Source of the DNA: Pseudomarimonas arenosa
GTDB lineage: Bacteria > Pseudomonadota > Gammaproteobacteria > Xanthomonadales > Xanthomonadaceae
DNA length: 35,506 nt
Assembly: GCF_014841215.1 (NCBI RefSeq)
Contig: NZ_JACYTR010000049.1
Location: forward strand, 1-35,506
Reading direction: 5' to 3'
Shown here: one piece after another, positions 1-8,134 of the stretch
How positions within the stretch are numbered: position 1 is the stretch's first letter
How the letters are laid out: the number at the start of each line of letters is the position of its first letter
Translations under genes and position numbers: made by a program
Notes under the pieces: generated by a model
The model's input: only the letters and a program-made list of their open reading frames with translations
What the model was told of the DNA's origin: nothing
Database searches by the model: none

Positions 1-7
1 CGTTCAG

Positions 8-41
8 CGATTCGGCGAAGGGCCGACCGATTGCCGAATCG
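8..41. repeat. Short inverted repeat at window edge
   Basis: CGATTCGGC at 8-16 is repeated in reverse complement (GCCGAATCG) at 33-41, with 16 bases between. It lies in the non-coding stretch before the end of the minus-strand gene at 182. It could be a transcript-end hairpin, but there is no T-run and the left context is outside the window. Confidence 0.3.
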
Positions 42-181
42 AAGAACCACCTGACGCCATCGATCGTTGGGTAAGATCGACCGAAATCGCGTTTCGCGGG
101 ACGAAGTCCGACAGGCTGTTAGCGGGATTGCGGTCGTGCGCCGCGCCGAACGACATCGGTGCCAGTGCCCGGGGCTCAACT

Positions 182-1033
182 TCAATCAGGCGCCTGCAGC
201 TCCACGTGGTCGGCGCCGATAAAGGCCTCCATGGCGTCGAGCACGGCGCGTAGATAGGGCAGGGTGGTGGCGGCCTGTAGGCGTGGGCGATCGATGACTT
301 CGATCCAGCCGTACATCGACTGGCGCAGGTGCTCTTCGCTGCCGGCGCGTTGCAGTAGATCGGCGAGCAGCTTGCTGACCTCGCCCAGGGTCGGTGCGGC
401 GCCGCAGGCCTGGAAGAGTTGCGCCAGCGCGTCAAGCAGAGGGCGGGCGTGTTCGGGCAGGCCAAAGTCCTCCGGTCGGAAATCCATTGGCCCGCGCTCG
501 GCATCGGTCCAGATGCGAAAGCACTGCCGTGCCAGCGAGTGATACAAGGGTTCCTCGCTGATCAGGGCGAGCAGAAAATTGCGCGCATGCGCGCTGACCG
601 AAGCGCTGCCCGCCGACCACTCGCCGCTGTCGACAAAGCGAACCAGACGCGCATGGTCAGCAAATGCTGCTGCCTGTAGCTGATCGAGGATAAGGATGGT
701 GCGGGCGGCCTCGGAATAGGCGCAGGCTTCGATCAACACCCGTTCGAAGGCCGGCAAGGGCGGTTCGCTGGGCTGTCCGTCCTCGCTGGGCACGGCTGCC
801 ATTGGCTCCGCCGGTTCGGGGCGACTGAAGTCATGGTAGAGCACGTGGTCGAACTCAAGCGCATGAGCCAAGGCGTTGGCAAAGGCCGTCTTGCGCCGTC
901 CGCCTCGACCATCGACGTGCATGACGCGCAAGCGGTCGAGGCTGGCTTCGAACAGGCAGCGCAACGAATAGTCGTAGTCGTCGTTCGACTCAAAGCCGAA
1001 TTCGGCCAAACGCTTTCTCAACGACACTGCCAT
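182..1033 (-). CDS. Hypothetical protein with degenerate P-loop NTPase motifs
   Basis: A 283-residue soluble protein that I do not recognise as a named family. Residues 38-49 read as a hydrophobic strand and a glycine-rich loop ending in Lys-Thr (DGRGGRRKT), which resembles a Walker A motif except that the Gly before the Lys is Arg. Residues 111-118 (RTILILDQ) look like a Walker B strand with Asp117 followed by Gln where a catalytic Glu is usual. This pattern suggests a diverged AAA/STAND-type nucleotide-binding fold, possibly without hydrolysis. There is no signal peptide or membrane segment. The ATG is preceded by GGGAG at a short distance, so a slightly later start is possible. The gene is divergent from the TonB receptor at 1360 and no partner is visible. 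The NTPase reading is inference. Confidence 0.6.
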   Translation of the reverse strand: MAVSLRKRLAEFGFESNDDYDYSLRCLFEASLDRLRVMHVDGRGGRRKTAFANALAHALEFDHVLYHDFSRPEPAEPMAAVPSEDGQPSEPPLPAFERVLIEACAYSEAARTILILDQLQAAAFADHARLVRFVDSGEWSAGSASVSAHARNFLLALISEEPLYHSLARQCFRIWTDAERGPMDFRPEDFGLPEHARPLLDALAQLFQACGAAPTLGEVSKLLADLLQRAGSEEHLRQSMYGWIEVIDRPRLQAATTLPYLRAVLDAMEAFIGADHVELQAPD

Positions 1034-1359
1034 TCTCCCAACAGCTGGCTGACGAACCTATATCCTGAAGCGGCTCAGCGCAATCAGTAATGGACGGGTC
1101 GCGCAAGGGAATCGGGGCCCTGCGCCAAACCGCACCCTAGCCGCACCGATGTGCCATCAATCGCCACAATGCGCGATCGGTCCCGCGTGGGTGTGGTGAA
1201 CCGCGCACTGTTTGCAGACCGCCTGGCTTGGCACAGATATGGGTCATTGGTTGGCTTGCTTAACGGCAAATTCACGGCCAAACTCGGCTAGCCTCGCGCC
1301 ACGCAGCCGGTGCTCGTCGTGAGGGGGAGATTTTCGCCTTGATCGAACAGGAGTCTGCT

Positions 1360-3789
1360 ATGCCCAAGCTGCGTCGTTCCCCGTTGTCAGGATTCACGCG
1401 CGCGCCCTTGGCGCTGTCCATTTCCGCCCTGCTGGCCATGCAGTCGCCGATGGTATTCGCGCAGGACGAGGCCGAAGCAGCCGAGGCGCGTAAGGCCAAG
1501 GAGCTGGAAGAGCTGGTGGTGACCGCGACCCGACGCTCAAAGAGCGTGCAGGAGGTGCCCCTGAATATTTCAGCCATCGATGGCGAGAACCTGCGCGAGC
1601 AGGGCGTGGGCAGCTTGTCCGAACTGGGGCGGGTGGTGCCGGGCCTGTTCGTGCTGGATCAAGGCGGGCGTTCGTCCAATCAGATCATCGTGCGCGGCTT
1701 GAACGCCGATCCGGTCGCCGCCTCCGAGGCGCTGGGCAATGGCAGCGGTGGCACGGTGGCTACCTACATCGGCGAGATTCCGCTGTATGTCGACTTGCGC
1801 ATGGAAGACCTGGAGCGCGTCGAAGTACTGCTCGGGCCGCAAGGCACCCTGTACGGAGCCGGCACCCTGGGTGGTGCGGTGCGCTATATCCCGCGGCGTC
1901 CCGAGTTCGGTGCCAGCACCCTTGAGGTACGCGGGTCTGCTTACGGGCTCTCGCACAGTGATGGCATTGGCGGCAAATTGGGCACCACCCTTAACCTGCC
2001 ATTCAACGACGTGCTGGCCTTTCGCGGCAGCCTGGACTACCTCGATGACCCGGGCTTCATCGACTACAACTCCTTGGTGCCTGAGCCGGGCGTGTCGAAC
2101 CCCAATGTGGCTGGCGATCTGACCCGCCGCAAGGATGCCGATGATGCACAGATCCAGTCGGCACGGCTGGCCTTCCGCCTGAAGCCGAACGACATCATCG
2201 ACGCCAATCTCACCTACTATTTCCAGGATCAGCAAAACGGCGCACGCACCATCAATCACGAGGTGGCCGCCGGAACCGGGCGTTATGAATCGGCGCATCG
2301 CTATCTTGAGCCCAATGATCGCGAGAATCAGCTGACCGCCCTCGAGATCAGTGCTGATCTCGGCTTTGCCGAGCTGACTTCGGCCACCGGCTACTCGAAG
2401 TACGACGAAGTCGGTCAGCGCGATCAGACCGACCTGCTGATCACCCTCGAGTACAGCTACGAAGCCTTCCCCAGCTTCTCGGCTTTCACCCGCGAAGAGC
2501 AGGAAGACACGATCTTCAACCAGGAACTGCGCCTCGTTTCGCAGGGCGATGGTCCGTTCAGCTGGATTGGCGGCCTGTTCTACAACCGTCTGGAAAGCGA
2601 CGCCTCCAGCAAGGAATTCACCCCGGGCTACAGCGAATACCTGGGCGGTGGTCGACCCGATAACCTGGAGTACTTTTCCACCAATTCCACCGATCTGACC
2701 GAGCGCGCCGTGTACGGCGAATTCGCCTATCAGTTCACCGACCAATGGCAGGTCACGCTGGGCGCTCGCTACTACGACTATGAGCTGGAGACTGCCGATG
2801 CGGTCGACTTCCCGCTGTTCCGCTCGGTGTTCGACGGCGCGCCGCCAGATTCGATCTTGCTCGAGCCCGAACTCGGTGGACAGGAAGACGATGGCACCTT
2901 GTTCAAGTTCAACACCTCGTACCAGTTCAACGACGACGTGATGGGCTATTTCACCGTCAGTGAGGGCTATCGAATCGGCAACTCCAACGGTGTGGCGCCG
3001 TGCCCCGACCCGCTGCCGCCGAACCAGATTGCCTGCGGACTGCCGGATGAGCTGCAGTTCTTCCCGGACAGCACCACCAACTACGAAGTCGGCATCAAGT
3101 CGCGTCTGCTCGATCGCCGCCTGACCTTGAACGCGGCCCTGTTCCGCGTCAACTGGGATGATCCGCAGCTGGCCGGCACCACCGATAACGCTGCCTTGCC
3201 AATCACCCTGAATGGCGAAGGCGCAAAGTCGCAGGGCCTCGAGGTCAGCTTCAATGCGCTGCTGACGGACTACTGGAGCCTGCGTGGCAGCTATGCCTAC
3301 ACCAATGCTCAACTCACCGAAGATGCGCCGGCCCTGCTCAACACCATCATCCCGCCTGGCTTCAGCCCGCGCATCGACGTCGATGGCCGCGCTGGCGATC
3401 GCCTGCCTGGCTCGCCCAAGCATCAGGCCAATCTGTTCGCCAGCCACCTGACCGAGCTGTCGGACGGGAAGTACTTAACTTTCAACTACGGTATTTCTGC
3501 AATTGGCGACGTATTCACCCGCACCGGCAATCGGGCCGATGGCGAGGAGCTGCCGGGCTTTGCCGTGCACAACGCTTCCCTGGTGCTGGATGGCATCAAC
3601 TGGTCGGTAACGCTGTATGCCGAGAACCTGCTGGACAAGTTCGCCCGCACCGGTGCCCGATCGTCCCGGCCCTATGCGCAGACGGTATCCGATGAAAACG
3701 GCGACCCGGTGGTGGTGCGGCGCTACTACCATGATGTACTGCGGCCGCGCGAGATCGGCGTCAATTTCGTTTATTACTTCGACTTGTAG
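1360..3789 (+). CDS. TonB-dependent outer-membrane receptor
   Basis: An 809-residue TonB-dependent receptor for energised uptake across the outer membrane. The ATG at 1360 follows AGGAG at 1349-1353; a TTG seven codons upstream lacks such a site. Residues 1-34 form a signal peptide ending VFA, cleaved before QDE. A TonB-box-like segment (ELVVTATRR) is at about 51-59, the plug domain follows with VRGLN near 111-115, and the rest is beta-barrel with alternating aromatic and polar strands, ending YYFDL. The next gene on the strand is a TPR-sulfotransferase about 190 bp away, a pairing often seen in this group. No starch-type operator palindrome lies in the 326 bp upstream, so this receptor is probably outside the maltodextrin regulon. 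The substrate cannot be read from the sequence. Confidence 0.93.
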   Translation: MPKLRRSPLSGFTRAPLALSISALLAMQSPMVFAQDEAEAAEARKAKELEELVVTATRRSKSVQEVPLNISAIDGENLREQGVGSLSELGRVVPGLFVLDQGGRSSNQIIVRGLNADPVAASEALGNGSGGTVATYIGEIPLYVDLRMEDLERVEVLLGPQGTLYGAGTLGGAVRYIPRRPEFGASTLEVRGSAYGLSHSDGIGGKLGTTLNLPFNDVLAFRGSLDYLDDPGFIDYNSLVPEPGVSNPNVAGDLTRRKDADDAQIQSARLAFRLKPNDIIDANLTYYFQDQQNGARTINHEVAAGTGRYESAHRYLEPNDRENQLTALEISADLGFAELTSATGYSKYDEVGQRDQTDLLITLEYSYEAFPSFSAFTREEQEDTIFNQELRLVSQGDGPFSWIGGLFYNRLESDASSKEFTPGYSEYLGGGRPDNLEYFSTNSTDLTERAVYGEFAYQFTDQWQVTLGARYYDYELETADAVDFPLFRSVFDGAPPDSILLEPELGGQEDDGTLFKFNTSYQFNDDVMGYFTVSEGYRIGNSNGVAPCPDPLPPNQIACGLPDELQFFPDSTTNYEVGIKSRLLDRRLTLNAALFRVNWDDPQLAGTTDNAALPITLNGEGAKSQGLEVSFNALLTDYWSLRGSYAYTNAQLTEDAPALLNTIIPPGFSPRIDVDGRAGDRLPGSPKHQANLFASHLTELSDGKYLTFNYGISAIGDVFTRTGNRADGEELPGFAVHNASLVLDGINWSVTLYAENLLDKFARTGARSSRPYAQTVSDENGDPVVVRRYYHDVLRPREIGVNFVYYFDL

Positions 3790-3811
3790 TGCCAGAGTGC
3801 GCAGCAACGCG

Positions 3812-3941
3812 CCCTGAGCTTGTCGAAGGGCGTCTGTTGAATTCTTTGAAGCGAATCATGCCGCGCCTTGGCTTTGCTCACTTCGACGGGCTCAGTGAGC
3901 GGGTTGCAGTGGGACCTGCGCACCCTGAGCTTGTCGAAGGG
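3812..3941. repeat. REP-like intergenic repeat cluster
   Basis: Two identical direct copies of CCCTGAGCTTGTCGAAGGG lie at 3812-3830 and 3923-3941. Between them, at 3879-3897, is a diverged copy in the opposite orientation (CACTTCGACGGGCTCAGTG). The alternation of forward and inverted half-units between two genes is typical of REP/BIME elements, and this core is a widespread intergenic repeat in proteobacteria. The cluster fills most of the gap between the TonB receptor stop and the sulfotransferase start. It may stabilise the 3' end of the receptor mRNA. Confidence 0.7.
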
Positions 3942-3982
3942 CAGTGGTTTGATTTCGCTGCGGTTGAATCTCTGGCCCTGGT

Positions 3983-5554
3983 ATGGGCGTGACCGCCGCA
4001 CTGATCAAGGCTGCTCACGCGGCCTTGCAGCGCGGCGACTACCGCGCCGCGCATGAGGCGGCGTTGCGCGCCTTGCAAACGCAGCCCGCTGCAGCCGAGC
4101 CTCTGTTCATCATGGGCCTGATCGCCGCGGCGCACGAAAATCATCGCAAGGCCTGCGATGTCTTCGAGCGGGCGATCAAGGCCGAGGCCAGGCCTGAATA
4201 CTATGCGCAGTGGGGACGTAGCCTGCTGGCGATCCAGGAGCAACGGCGCGCGGTTGAAGCGGCCTATGCCGGCCTGGCCTTGCAGCCGGGCGATGCGTTG
4301 ACACTTGATACTCTGGGCGTGGTGCTGGTGCGTGCCGGTGCCCATGCCGAGGCGGTGCCGGCCTTTCGTGCTGCGGTCGAACGCGCGCCCCATAACGCCT
4401 CGTTCCAATACAACCTTGGCGCGGCACTGCAGTTCATCGGTGATCTGGATGCTGCGGCGCAGGCCTATCGAGCCGCCTTGGCCGCGGACGACCGGCACTA
4501 TCGCGCCTGGTCGGCGCTCGCCCAGGTGAGCCGACAATCCCTGCAGCCCGCAGAGGAACAGCAGGTTGAGCAGTTGCTTGAGGACGGGCAGCTCGATCCC
4601 GATGCCGAATTGCATCTCTGCCATGCCCTGGCCAAGCAGCGCGAAGATCAAGGGCGCTACGGCGAAAGTTTCGATTTGTTGAAGCGCGGCAAGGCGCGCA
4701 AGCGGGCGGGTCTGGTCGATCGCTGTGCGCTGGATGCCGAACTATTTTCAGCGGCGATGGAGACGGCCGGTCTGGCGGCGCGCACTCAGGGTCATGCGAG
4801 CGAGGAGCCGATCTTCATCGTCGGCCTGCCCCGTACCGGCACCACCCTGGTGGAGCGGATTCTATCCTCGCACCCGCAGGTTTTTGCCGCTGGAGAGCTG
4901 AGTCACTTCGCTACCGCGCTGAAGCGCGCCGCAGCAACGGCCTCGCCCTATGTGCTCGACGCCGAGACCCTGCGCGCAGCGGCTGATCTGGATCTCGCCG
5001 CGGTAGGCAGATCCTATATCGACAGCACCCGCCCCCGTACCGGTCACACACCACGTTTCATCGACAAGATGCCGCTGAACGTCGTGTTGGCCGGGGTGAT
5101 TCGGGCCGCCCTGCCCAAGGCGCGGATTATCTGCTTGCGTCGGCATCCCTTGGATTCCTGCCTCAGCAACTATCGCCAGCTGTTCGCCACCGGATTCACC
5201 TACTACCACTATGCCTATGACTTGATCGATTGCGGGCGCTATTGGCTGGGTTTCGATCGACTGGTCGCGCATTGGCGGGCCGAATTGGGCGACCGCTTCA
5301 TGGAAGTGCACTACGAGCAGGTGGTGGAAGACATCGAATCCCAAGCGCGCCGGCTGCTGGCCTTTGTCGGCCTGCCCTGGGATCCGCGCTGCATCGACTT
5401 TCATCAGAATCAAGCGCCGGTGGCCACGGCCAGTTCAGCCCAGGTGCGCGAGCCGCTGTATCGGCGCGCCGTCGGACGTTGGCAGCGCTATCAGGATCAA
5501 CTTCTGCCGCTGATCGACTGGCTGCACAGTCAGGGTGTCGATCCGACCCGTTGA
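3983..5554 (+). CDS. TPR-containing sulfotransferase
   Basis: A 523-residue cytoplasmic protein. Residues 1-240 are helical tetratricopeptide-like repeats (for example around 36-69, 104-137 and 138-171). Residues 275-520 form a sulfotransferase domain. The PAPS-binding 5'-phosphosulfate loop is at 278-294 (IVGLPRTGTTLVERIL), and the 3'-phosphate-binding segment lies further on (ICLRRHPLDSCLSNY). This domain transfers sulfate from PAPS to hydroxyl or amine groups; the acceptor is unknown. The TPR part presumably recruits a protein or glycan partner. It lies downstream of the TonB receptor at 1360 on the same strand but beyond a REP-like cluster, so co-transcription is uncertain. No signal peptide is present. 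Confidence 0.88.
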   Translation: MGVTAALIKAAHAALQRGDYRAAHEAALRALQTQPAAAEPLFIMGLIAAAHENHRKACDVFERAIKAEARPEYYAQWGRSLLAIQEQRRAVEAAYAGLALQPGDALTLDTLGVVLVRAGAHAEAVPAFRAAVERAPHNASFQYNLGAALQFIGDLDAAAQAYRAALAADDRHYRAWSALAQVSRQSLQPAEEQQVEQLLEDGQLDPDAELHLCHALAKQREDQGRYGESFDLLKRGKARKRAGLVDRCALDAELFSAAMETAGLAARTQGHASEEPIFIVGLPRTGTTLVERILSSHPQVFAAGELSHFATALKRAAATASPYVLDAETLRAAADLDLAAVGRSYIDSTRPRTGHTPRFIDKMPLNVVLAGVIRAALPKARIICLRRHPLDSCLSNYRQLFATGFTYYHYAYDLIDCGRYWLGFDRLVAHWRAELGDRFMEVHYEQVVEDIESQARRLLAFVGLPWDPRCIDFHQNQAPVATASSAQVREPLYRRAVGRWQRYQDQLLPLIDWLHSQGVDPTR

Positions 5555-5597
5555 TCGGTGCGCGGCGCGCATGCCGGGGCTTGCCAAGCGTCGCTGC

Positions 5598-5617
5598 AGC
5601 TGCAATCGTATGCAGCT
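5598..5617. promoter_or_regulatory. Candidate LacI-type operator upstream of the ED operon
   Basis: AGCTGCAATCGTATGCAGCT is a 20-bp palindrome with 7-bp perfect arms around a central CG. Its core TGCAATCGTATGCA (5601-5614) differs from the TGCATACGTATGCA ideal of the starch-gene sites only by AT in place of TA on one side. The central CG is characteristic of LacI-family operators. It lies 43 bp after the sulfotransferase stop and about 345 bp before the zwf start, so it would regulate zwf only if the promoter is far upstream. Assignment to the regulator at 11771 is inference. Confidence 0.5.
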
Positions 5618-5830
5618 AAGGTTTCCCCATCGATCAGGCTACCCTGAACAGGGGAGCCGCGGCGTTCTCCAGCGGAACGCTGCTCGAGCTCCGACTCACG
5701 ACGCTGCGGTTGTGCATGGACGCACACACCAAGCACAAACGGGCGCTGGCGCTTCGTCTCGTACGAAGGGTTGGTTCCGGCGACACAAGGATGCGTCGCG
5801 ATGATTGACGGGTAACCGTTGATCGGTGCA

Positions 5831-5857
5831 CTGCGACTCGGCGGGTGCCGACCGCAG
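5831..5857 (+). other. Hairpin in the zwf upstream region
   Basis: CTGCG (5831-5835) pairs with CGCAG (5853-5857), and inside it TCGGC (5838-5842) pairs with GCCGA (5847-5851) around a GGGT loop. It is GC-rich, has no following T-run, and ends about 105 bases before the zwf ATG, so it would be part of a leader rather than a terminator. The rest of the 408-bp gap (5555-5962) holds the palindrome at 5598 and short inverted repeats such as CTTCGT/ACGAAG at 5752-5768. I see no convincing gene in it. Confidence 0.3.
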
Positions 5858-5962
5858 TCGTCTGGCAGATTCAGGACGAATCTGCTCAGGCCATTCCTAG
5901 GGAAGGACCGCGCTGCCACTGATTGCTGGTGCGCAGCGCCACAGCTATGGCGGTGGAACTCG

Positions 5963-7429
5963 ATGCTACATGCGCAACCTGCGAACCTGATGGTGATCTT
6001 CGGTGCTACCGGTGATCTGGCCCAGCGAATGCTGCTGCCTTCGCTATACGGCCTGCACCGCGACGGCTATCTGCCGAAGAACTTCCGCATCCTTGGCACG
6101 GCTCGCAGCGAGCTGGATGAGGATGGATTTCGAGCGCTGGTGGCAGCCAGCCTGGAGCAGCGAATCGCGGTCGAGGATCGCGATTCGGCCGCCATCGCCG
6201 ATCTGCTGAGCCGAATCTGCTACCAGCCGGCCGCGCTGGGCGACGAGCCTTCGTTCGAGGCGCTGGCGCGGCGAATCAAGAGTCTGCGCGACGGCGATGT
6301 GGTGTTCCATCTCTCCACCTCGCCGAAGTTCTATGTCTCCATCTGCGAGGCGCTGGGTCGACACGGCCTGAACGGCGAGGGCACCCGTGTGCTGCTGGAG
6401 AAACCCATCGGCCACAACTTCGGCGAGTCAGTGGATGTGAATGAAGGTGTCGGTCGGGTGTTCGACGAAGATCGGGTATTCCGCGTCGACCATTATCTTG
6501 GCAAGGAGGGCGTGCAGAACCTGTTGGCGCTGCGCTTCGGCAATGCCCTGTTCGAACCGCTGTGGAATTCGCGACACATCGAGCAAGTGCAGATCACCGT
6601 CGCCGAAACCGTGGGTTTGGAAGGACGGGCTGACTACTACGACGGCTCGGGCGCGATGCGCGATATGGTGCAGAATCATCTGTTGCAGCTGGTCTGCCTG
6701 ACGGCGATGGAGCCGCCATCGCAGTTTGATCCCAGCGCGGTACGCAACGAGAAGATCAAGGTGCTGCGCTCGTTGCGCGGCATCGGCCGCGAGGAGGTGG
6801 CCAGCCACAGCGTTGCCGGGCAGTACGTCTCGGGGGCGGTTGGCGGCGTGGCCGTGCCGGGGTATGCCGAAGAACTCGGTCGCAGCAGTAGCACAGAGAC
6901 CTTTGTCGCCTTGCGTGCCCATATCGACAACTGGCGCTGGTCCGGCGTGCCGTTCTATCTGCGCACCGGCAAGCGCCTGCCGCGGCGCTGCACCGAAATC
7001 TATCTGCAGTTTCGCGCCGTGCCGCACTCGATCTTTGCCAATGCCGGTGCCAGCGTCGAACAGAACGCGCTGGTGATCCGACTGCAGCCGGAAGAGCGCA
7101 TCGAACTCTTTATGATGAACAAGACGCCGGGCTTGGATCGCAGCGGCATCAAGCTGTCACAGGTGGCGCTTGATCTCGACCTTCACCAGGAGTTTGCCCA
7201 TCATCGCAAGCGTCTGGCCTACGAGCGTCTGTACCTGGATGCGATCGAGGGCAATGGCACCCTGTTCGTTCGCCGCGATGAGGTCGAGGCGGCCTGGCAT
7301 TGGGTCGATGACATCCTGGACGGCTGGCAGCATCGTGGTGCTGCGCCGAAGAGCTACCCCGCCGGCACCTGGGGCCCCAATGCCGCCTTTTCGCTGACCG
7401 ATCGCCATGGCCACACCTGGCGCGAATGA
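5963..7429 (+). CDS. zwf: Glucose-6-phosphate 1-dehydrogenase
   Basis: A 488-residue enzyme oxidising glucose-6-phosphate to 6-phosphogluconolactone with NAD(P)+, the first step into the Entner-Doudoroff and pentose phosphate routes. The dinucleotide-binding motif FGATGDLA is at 13-20, EKPIG at 146-150, and the active-site signature DHYLGKE at 176-182. The usual family length is about 490. The reading frame is open back to a TTG at 5819, but the ATG at 5963 places the nucleotide-binding strand about ten residues from the N-terminus as expected, while the 48 upstream codons look unlike protein. It is the first gene of zwf-pgl-edd-glk-eda, with pgl starting 9 bp after its stop. Confidence 0.96.
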   Translation: MLHAQPANLMVIFGATGDLAQRMLLPSLYGLHRDGYLPKNFRILGTARSELDEDGFRALVAASLEQRIAVEDRDSAAIADLLSRICYQPAALGDEPSFEALARRIKSLRDGDVVFHLSTSPKFYVSICEALGRHGLNGEGTRVLLEKPIGHNFGESVDVNEGVGRVFDEDRVFRVDHYLGKEGVQNLLALRFGNALFEPLWNSRHIEQVQITVAETVGLEGRADYYDGSGAMRDMVQNHLLQLVCLTAMEPPSQFDPSAVRNEKIKVLRSLRGIGREEVASHSVAGQYVSGAVGGVAVPGYAEELGRSSSTETFVALRAHIDNWRWSGVPFYLRTGKRLPRRCTEIYLQFRAVPHSIFANAGASVEQNALVIRLQPEERIELFMMNKTPGLDRSGIKLSQVALDLDLHQEFAHHRKRLAYERLYLDAIEGNGTLFVRRDEVEAAWHWVDDILDGWQHRGAAPKSYPAGTWGPNAAFSLTDRHGHTWRE

Positions 7430-7438
7430 GGTGGGGCG

Positions 7439-8134
7439 ATGCAGCTGATTGAACACATCGATGCAGCAGCCATGGCCGATGGCCTGGCCTTTGAAATCGG
7501 TCAGGCCATCGATCAAGCCTTGCTGGATCGCGGCCGTGCGCTGATTGCGCTTGCCGGCGGGCGGACGCCGATGCCCGCCTACCGCAAACTGGCCGGGCAA
7601 CAGCGTGATTGGTCCAAGGTCACTGTCCTGGCTACCGATGAGCGCTGGGTCGACGCCGGTCACCCGCTGCGCAACGAGGACGAAATCGTTGATGCGATGC
7701 AGGCGGCGCGGGGCTTGAACCTCTGTCGACTGGTACCGGCCAAGGCCGAGTATCCACCCTTGGCGGCCTGGGCCAATCAGGTGTTGGCCGAGCTTTCCCA
7801 ACCGTTTGATCTGGTGCTGCTGGGCATGGGCGGCGACGCGCACACTGCCTCTTTGTTCCCCGCTGCCGATGGTCTGTCAGCGGCCATGGATCTGCGTGCT
7901 GAGGCGGATGCCTTTGTCATCACGCCCAACCCCCTGCCACCCGAGGCGCCGCACGCCCGGATCACCCTCGGGCGCCGGCGGCTGTTGAATGCGCGCCAGC
8001 ACATCATCGCCCTCAGCGGCGCCGTCAAACGTGACGTACTGTTCGATGCGAACAGTCGCCAGCAACCGGATCGGCAACCGATCAGCGCCTTCCTTGCGCC
8101 GGGCCTGAACATGACGATTCACTGGAGTCCATGA
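7439..8134 (+). CDS. pgl: 6-phosphogluconolactonase
   Basis: A 231-residue enzyme hydrolysing 6-phosphoglucono-1,5-lactone to 6-phosphogluconate. It belongs to the glucosamine-6-phosphate isomerase/6-phosphogluconolactonase fold. Visible family motifs are the phosphate-binding [13 protein letters not shown] segment near residues 38-50, TDERWV near 66-71, and [15 protein letters not shown] near 124-138. The ATG at 7439 is preceded by GAGGTGGGG. The stop overlaps the edd start by 4 bp (ATGA), consistent with translational coupling in the ED operon. Confidence 0.95.
   Translation: MQLIEHIDAAAMADGLAFEIGQAIDQALLDRGRALIALAGGRTPMPAYRKLAGQQRDWSKVTVLATDERWVDAGHPLRNEDEIVDAMQAARGLNLCRLVPAKAEYPPLAAWANQVLAELSQPFDLVLLGMGGDAHTASLFPAADGLSAAMDLRAEADAFVITPNPLPPEAPHARITLGRRRLLNARQHIIALSGAVKRDVLFDANSRQQPDRQPISAFLAPGLNMTIHWSP

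Noticed and set aside
1570-3447. Long open frame (625 codons) on the minus strand inside the first TonB receptor gene
   Set aside because: It is a mirror frame of the receptor caused by GC-rich codon use. The translation lacks domains, and the plus-strand gene has signal peptide, plug and barrel features.
5535-5804. Small open frames between the sulfotransferase and zwf
   Set aside because: They overlap the sulfotransferase end and the palindrome region, have no good start signals and no recognisable product.
5819-5962. 48-codon N-terminal extension of zwf from a TTG
   Set aside because: The extension is not protein-like, and the ATG at 5963 gives the normal N-terminus and length of the family.
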